A stretch of DNA of 6,829 nucleotides from an uncultured beta proteobacterium (GTDB taxonomy: Bacteria > Pseudomonadota > Gammaproteobacteria > Burkholderiales > Burkholderiaceae_C). The position numbers and the translations under genes are program-made. Shown piece after piece: positions 5,596 through 6,829 of this stretch (position 1 is its first letter; the number at the start of each line of letters is the position of its first letter). Where the stretch lies: positions 1 through 6,829 of the forward strand of contig CAJBVC010000104.1 of NCBI GenBank assembly GCA_903958915.1, written 5' to 3'. Below the pieces are notes generated by a model that saw only the letters and a program-made list of their open reading frames with translations, was not told the origin of the DNA and searched no databases.

Positions 5596-6189
5596 ATGGA
5601 TGGCTCAAAAGAAGAAATTGCAGCAACTGCCGCACGAATCGTGGTGGAGGAGGGGCTGGAGTTCGGTCCGGCAAAACGCCGTGCCATCAAGCAGTTGGGG
5701 TTGGGAGCGCGCACTGCGCTGCCAGATAACGGTGCGGTGCTGGAACAGGTGCACGAGTACATCGCGCTGTTCTGCTCAGATACCCAGCCCATAGAGCTTT
5801 TGGCTTTGCGGACTTTGGCGTTGCAGTGGATGCAGCGACTGCAGCGTTTTCGCCCATACCTTTCTGGGGCGGTCTGGAACGGTACGGCAACACGACGATC
5901 CGACATTGCGTTGCAGTTGTTTTGCGATGACCCAAAATCTGCAGAAATTGAACTCATCGATTTGGGCGTTCGGTTTGACACACACATCGTTACAGGCTTG
6001 CACGGTCAACCTGTGGAGGCGCTCAGCATCCAGGTGGCATGCCCCCAATTGAAGGAATATGTTGGTTTGCACCTGATGGTGTACGACAAAGACGACCTGC
6101 GCGGCGCCCTGATTCCCGATGCGCAGGGGCGGCGGTTACGGGGTGATACGGCAGCGCTGGAACGTTTGGTGCATGATCCTGACTTATGA
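5596..6189 (+). CDS. Hypothetical protein resembling a degenerate nucleotidyltransferase, 197 aa
   Basis: I recognise this as a conserved neighbour of mpl in Comamonadaceae-type genomes but know no established function. Seen: an N-terminal helical part (about 1-45) with EEGLEFGPAKRRAIKQLG, a helical segment (about 48-85), then an alpha/beta part with YLSGAVWNGTATRRSDIALQ (about 88-107). Hydrophobic strands follow in LQLFCDD, AEIELIDLGVRFD and VGLHLMVYD. The SG-x(11)-SDIxL layout resembles the GS...DxD core of nucleotidyltransferases. Only the first Asp (Asp103) is present and the second is Ala105, so catalysis is doubtful. This assignment is inference. ATG at 5596 is preferred over an in-frame GTG at 5581 because of its spacing from CACAAT, and because the GTG would leave only 17 bp to the mpl start. 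The stop overlaps the next start (ATGA, 6186-6189), implying translational coupling with the TlpA-like gene. Confidence 0.85.
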   Translation: MDGSKEEIAATAARIVVEEGLEFGPAKRRAIKQLGLGARTALPDNGAVLEQVHEYIALFCSDTQPIELLALRTLALQWMQRLQRFRPYLSGAVWNGTATRRSDIALQLFCDDPKSAEIELIDLGVRFDTHIVTGLHGQPVEALSIQVACPQLKEYVGLHLMVYDKDDLRGALIPDAQGRRLRGDTAALERLVHDPDL

Positions 6190-6755
6190 ATGATCAATCT
6201 ACATCTAGCCCGCAGGACAGCGCCATCCAGGAGTTCGCGATGCCACGCCGTTTGCTTCTGGGGGTTGCTGGCCTGGCTGCAGTGCTGGGTGGCATCGGTT
6301 ACACAATCTGGCGCCCGGAGCAGGAGCAGGCAAGCGAGCCCGTGCCAGGGTTTTGGGGGCTGCAGTGGGAGACCCCGCAGGGCGACGTGCTGCAAGCCAA
6401 GCTGTTTCAGGGTCGTCCTCTGTTGATTAATTTTTGGGCAACCTGGTGCCCGCCTTGTATCGAAGAGCTGCCGTTAATTAATGCCTTCTATCGGGAAAAT
6501 ACCGTGAATGGTTGGCAAGTTCTTGCGTTGGCGGTCGATCGGCTTGGCCCCGTTCAATCTTTTCTGAGCAAGAATGCGGTCGATTTTCCGGTAGGAATGG
6601 CGGGACTCTCTGGCGCTGAGCTTGGAAAAAGTTTGGGTAATTTGTCGGGCGGTTTGCCATTTTCCATCGTTGTTGGCGCCGGTGGAGCTGTATTGCACCG
6701 CAAACTCGGACGTCTTGCCGCCACCGATTTGGCGCAGTGGAGTCGTCTAAAATAG
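6186..6755 (+). CDS. TlpA-like membrane-anchored thiol:disulfide oxidoreductase
   Basis: This is a thioredoxin-fold protein expected to face the periplasm and keep thiols reduced, for example during cytochrome c or cytochrome oxidase maturation. Seen: 189 aa, with a short cytoplasmic N-terminus (1-20), a membrane anchor at about 22-42 preceded by PRR, and a thioredoxin domain from about 55 to the end. LLINFWATWCPPCIEELP carries the active-site Cys88-Pro-Pro-Cys91, and GGLPFS holds the cis-proline (Pro158). No lipobox or cleavage site is evident, so it is probably an uncleaved signal anchor. The ATG overlaps the stop of the 197-aa gene as ATGA. A cytochrome-maturation role is known for some family members and is not shown by this context; general periplasmic thiol reduction is equally possible. 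Confidence 0.93.
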   Translation: MNDQSTSSPQDSAIQEFAMPRRLLLGVAGLAAVLGGIGYTIWRPEQEQASEPVPGFWGLQWETPQGDVLQAKLFQGRPLLINFWATWCPPCIEELPLINAFYRENTVNGWQVLALAVDRLGPVQSFLSKNAVDFPVGMAGLSGAELGKSLGNLSGGLPFSIVVGAGGAVLHRKLGRLAATDLAQWSRLK

Positions 6756-6759
6756 GGGT

Positions 6760-6788
6760 TTGACGCCATTTGCGCTCGGCCATAACGT
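6760..6788 (+). promoter_or_regulatory. Candidate promoter for an unseen downstream gene
   Basis: TTGACG (6760-6765) is separated by 17 bp from TAACGT (6783-6788), which keeps the key T, A and final T of a -10. It follows the TlpA-like stop by 4 bp, and no gene starts before the window ends at 6829. In related genomes I recall aroQ and accB next, but nothing here proves that. The remaining 40 bases hold no other recognisable feature. Confidence 0.4.
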
Positions 6789-6829
6789 TTGAAGGCAGCA
6801 GCAAAGGCCGTCTAAGGTCCGTAACTTGC

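Noticed and set aside
4970..5794. 274-codon plus-strand frame spanning the mpl start
   Set aside because: It runs antisense to mpl and then out of frame through the 197-aa gene, and shows no family features.
1..6829. CRISPR array, tRNA, rRNA, transposase or phage genes
   Set aside because: No regularly spaced direct repeats, no RNA gene signatures and no transposase or phage motifs were seen on either strand.

Overview
The window looks like chromosomal DNA from a betaproteobacterium of the order Burkholderiales, most likely family Comamonadaceae (Rhodoferax/Polaromonas-like). This is inferred from the moderately high GC content, the GC-rich third codon positions, the order mpl / small hypothetical / TlpA-like thioredoxin, and the DUF3149 mini-protein. 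No species can be assigned from sequence alone.

Left part (1-3399), aromatic amino acid metabolism plus a regulator. A beta-eliminating lyase of the tryptophanase / tyrosine phenol-lyase family runs leftward off the window edge (945 to 1). Divergently, after a 119-bp gap, come a thiamine-diphosphate 2-oxo-acid decarboxylase closely resembling Azospirillum phenylpyruvate/indolepyruvate decarboxylase (1065-2690) and, 4 bp later, a Crp/Fnr-family regulator (2695-3399). The lyase would split an aromatic amino acid into pyruvate, ammonia and indole or phenol. The decarboxylase would turn the corresponding arylpyruvate into an arylacetaldehyde, a step of indole-3-acetate or phenylacetate formation. 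The regulator has an FNR-type recognition helix but only three of the four FNR iron-sulfur cysteines.

Middle (3400-3535). The convergent gap is filled by a long imperfect inverted repeat (arms about 39 bp, centre about 51 bp with a degenerate tandem repeat). It extends into the last codons of the next gene and looks like a dispersed palindromic element or bidirectional RNA structure.

Right part (3521-6829), conserved housekeeping block. On the minus strand mpl (murein tripeptide recycling ligase) is followed by a two-helix membrane protein of unknown function and a 47-aa DUF3149 membrane protein. On the plus strand, starting 32 bp from the mpl start, is a 197-aa protein that resembles a degenerate nucleotidyltransferase fold. 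It overlaps by ATGA with a membrane-anchored TlpA-like thiol:disulfide oxidoreductase. A possible promoter for an unseen downstream gene closes the window.

A pattern runs across the window: three genes (regulator, mpl and the 197-aa gene) have a -10-like hexamer ending exactly six bases before ATG and no Shine-Dalgarno sequence, as expected for leaderless mRNAs. Two of these promoters face each other in interlocked form between mpl and its divergent neighbour.
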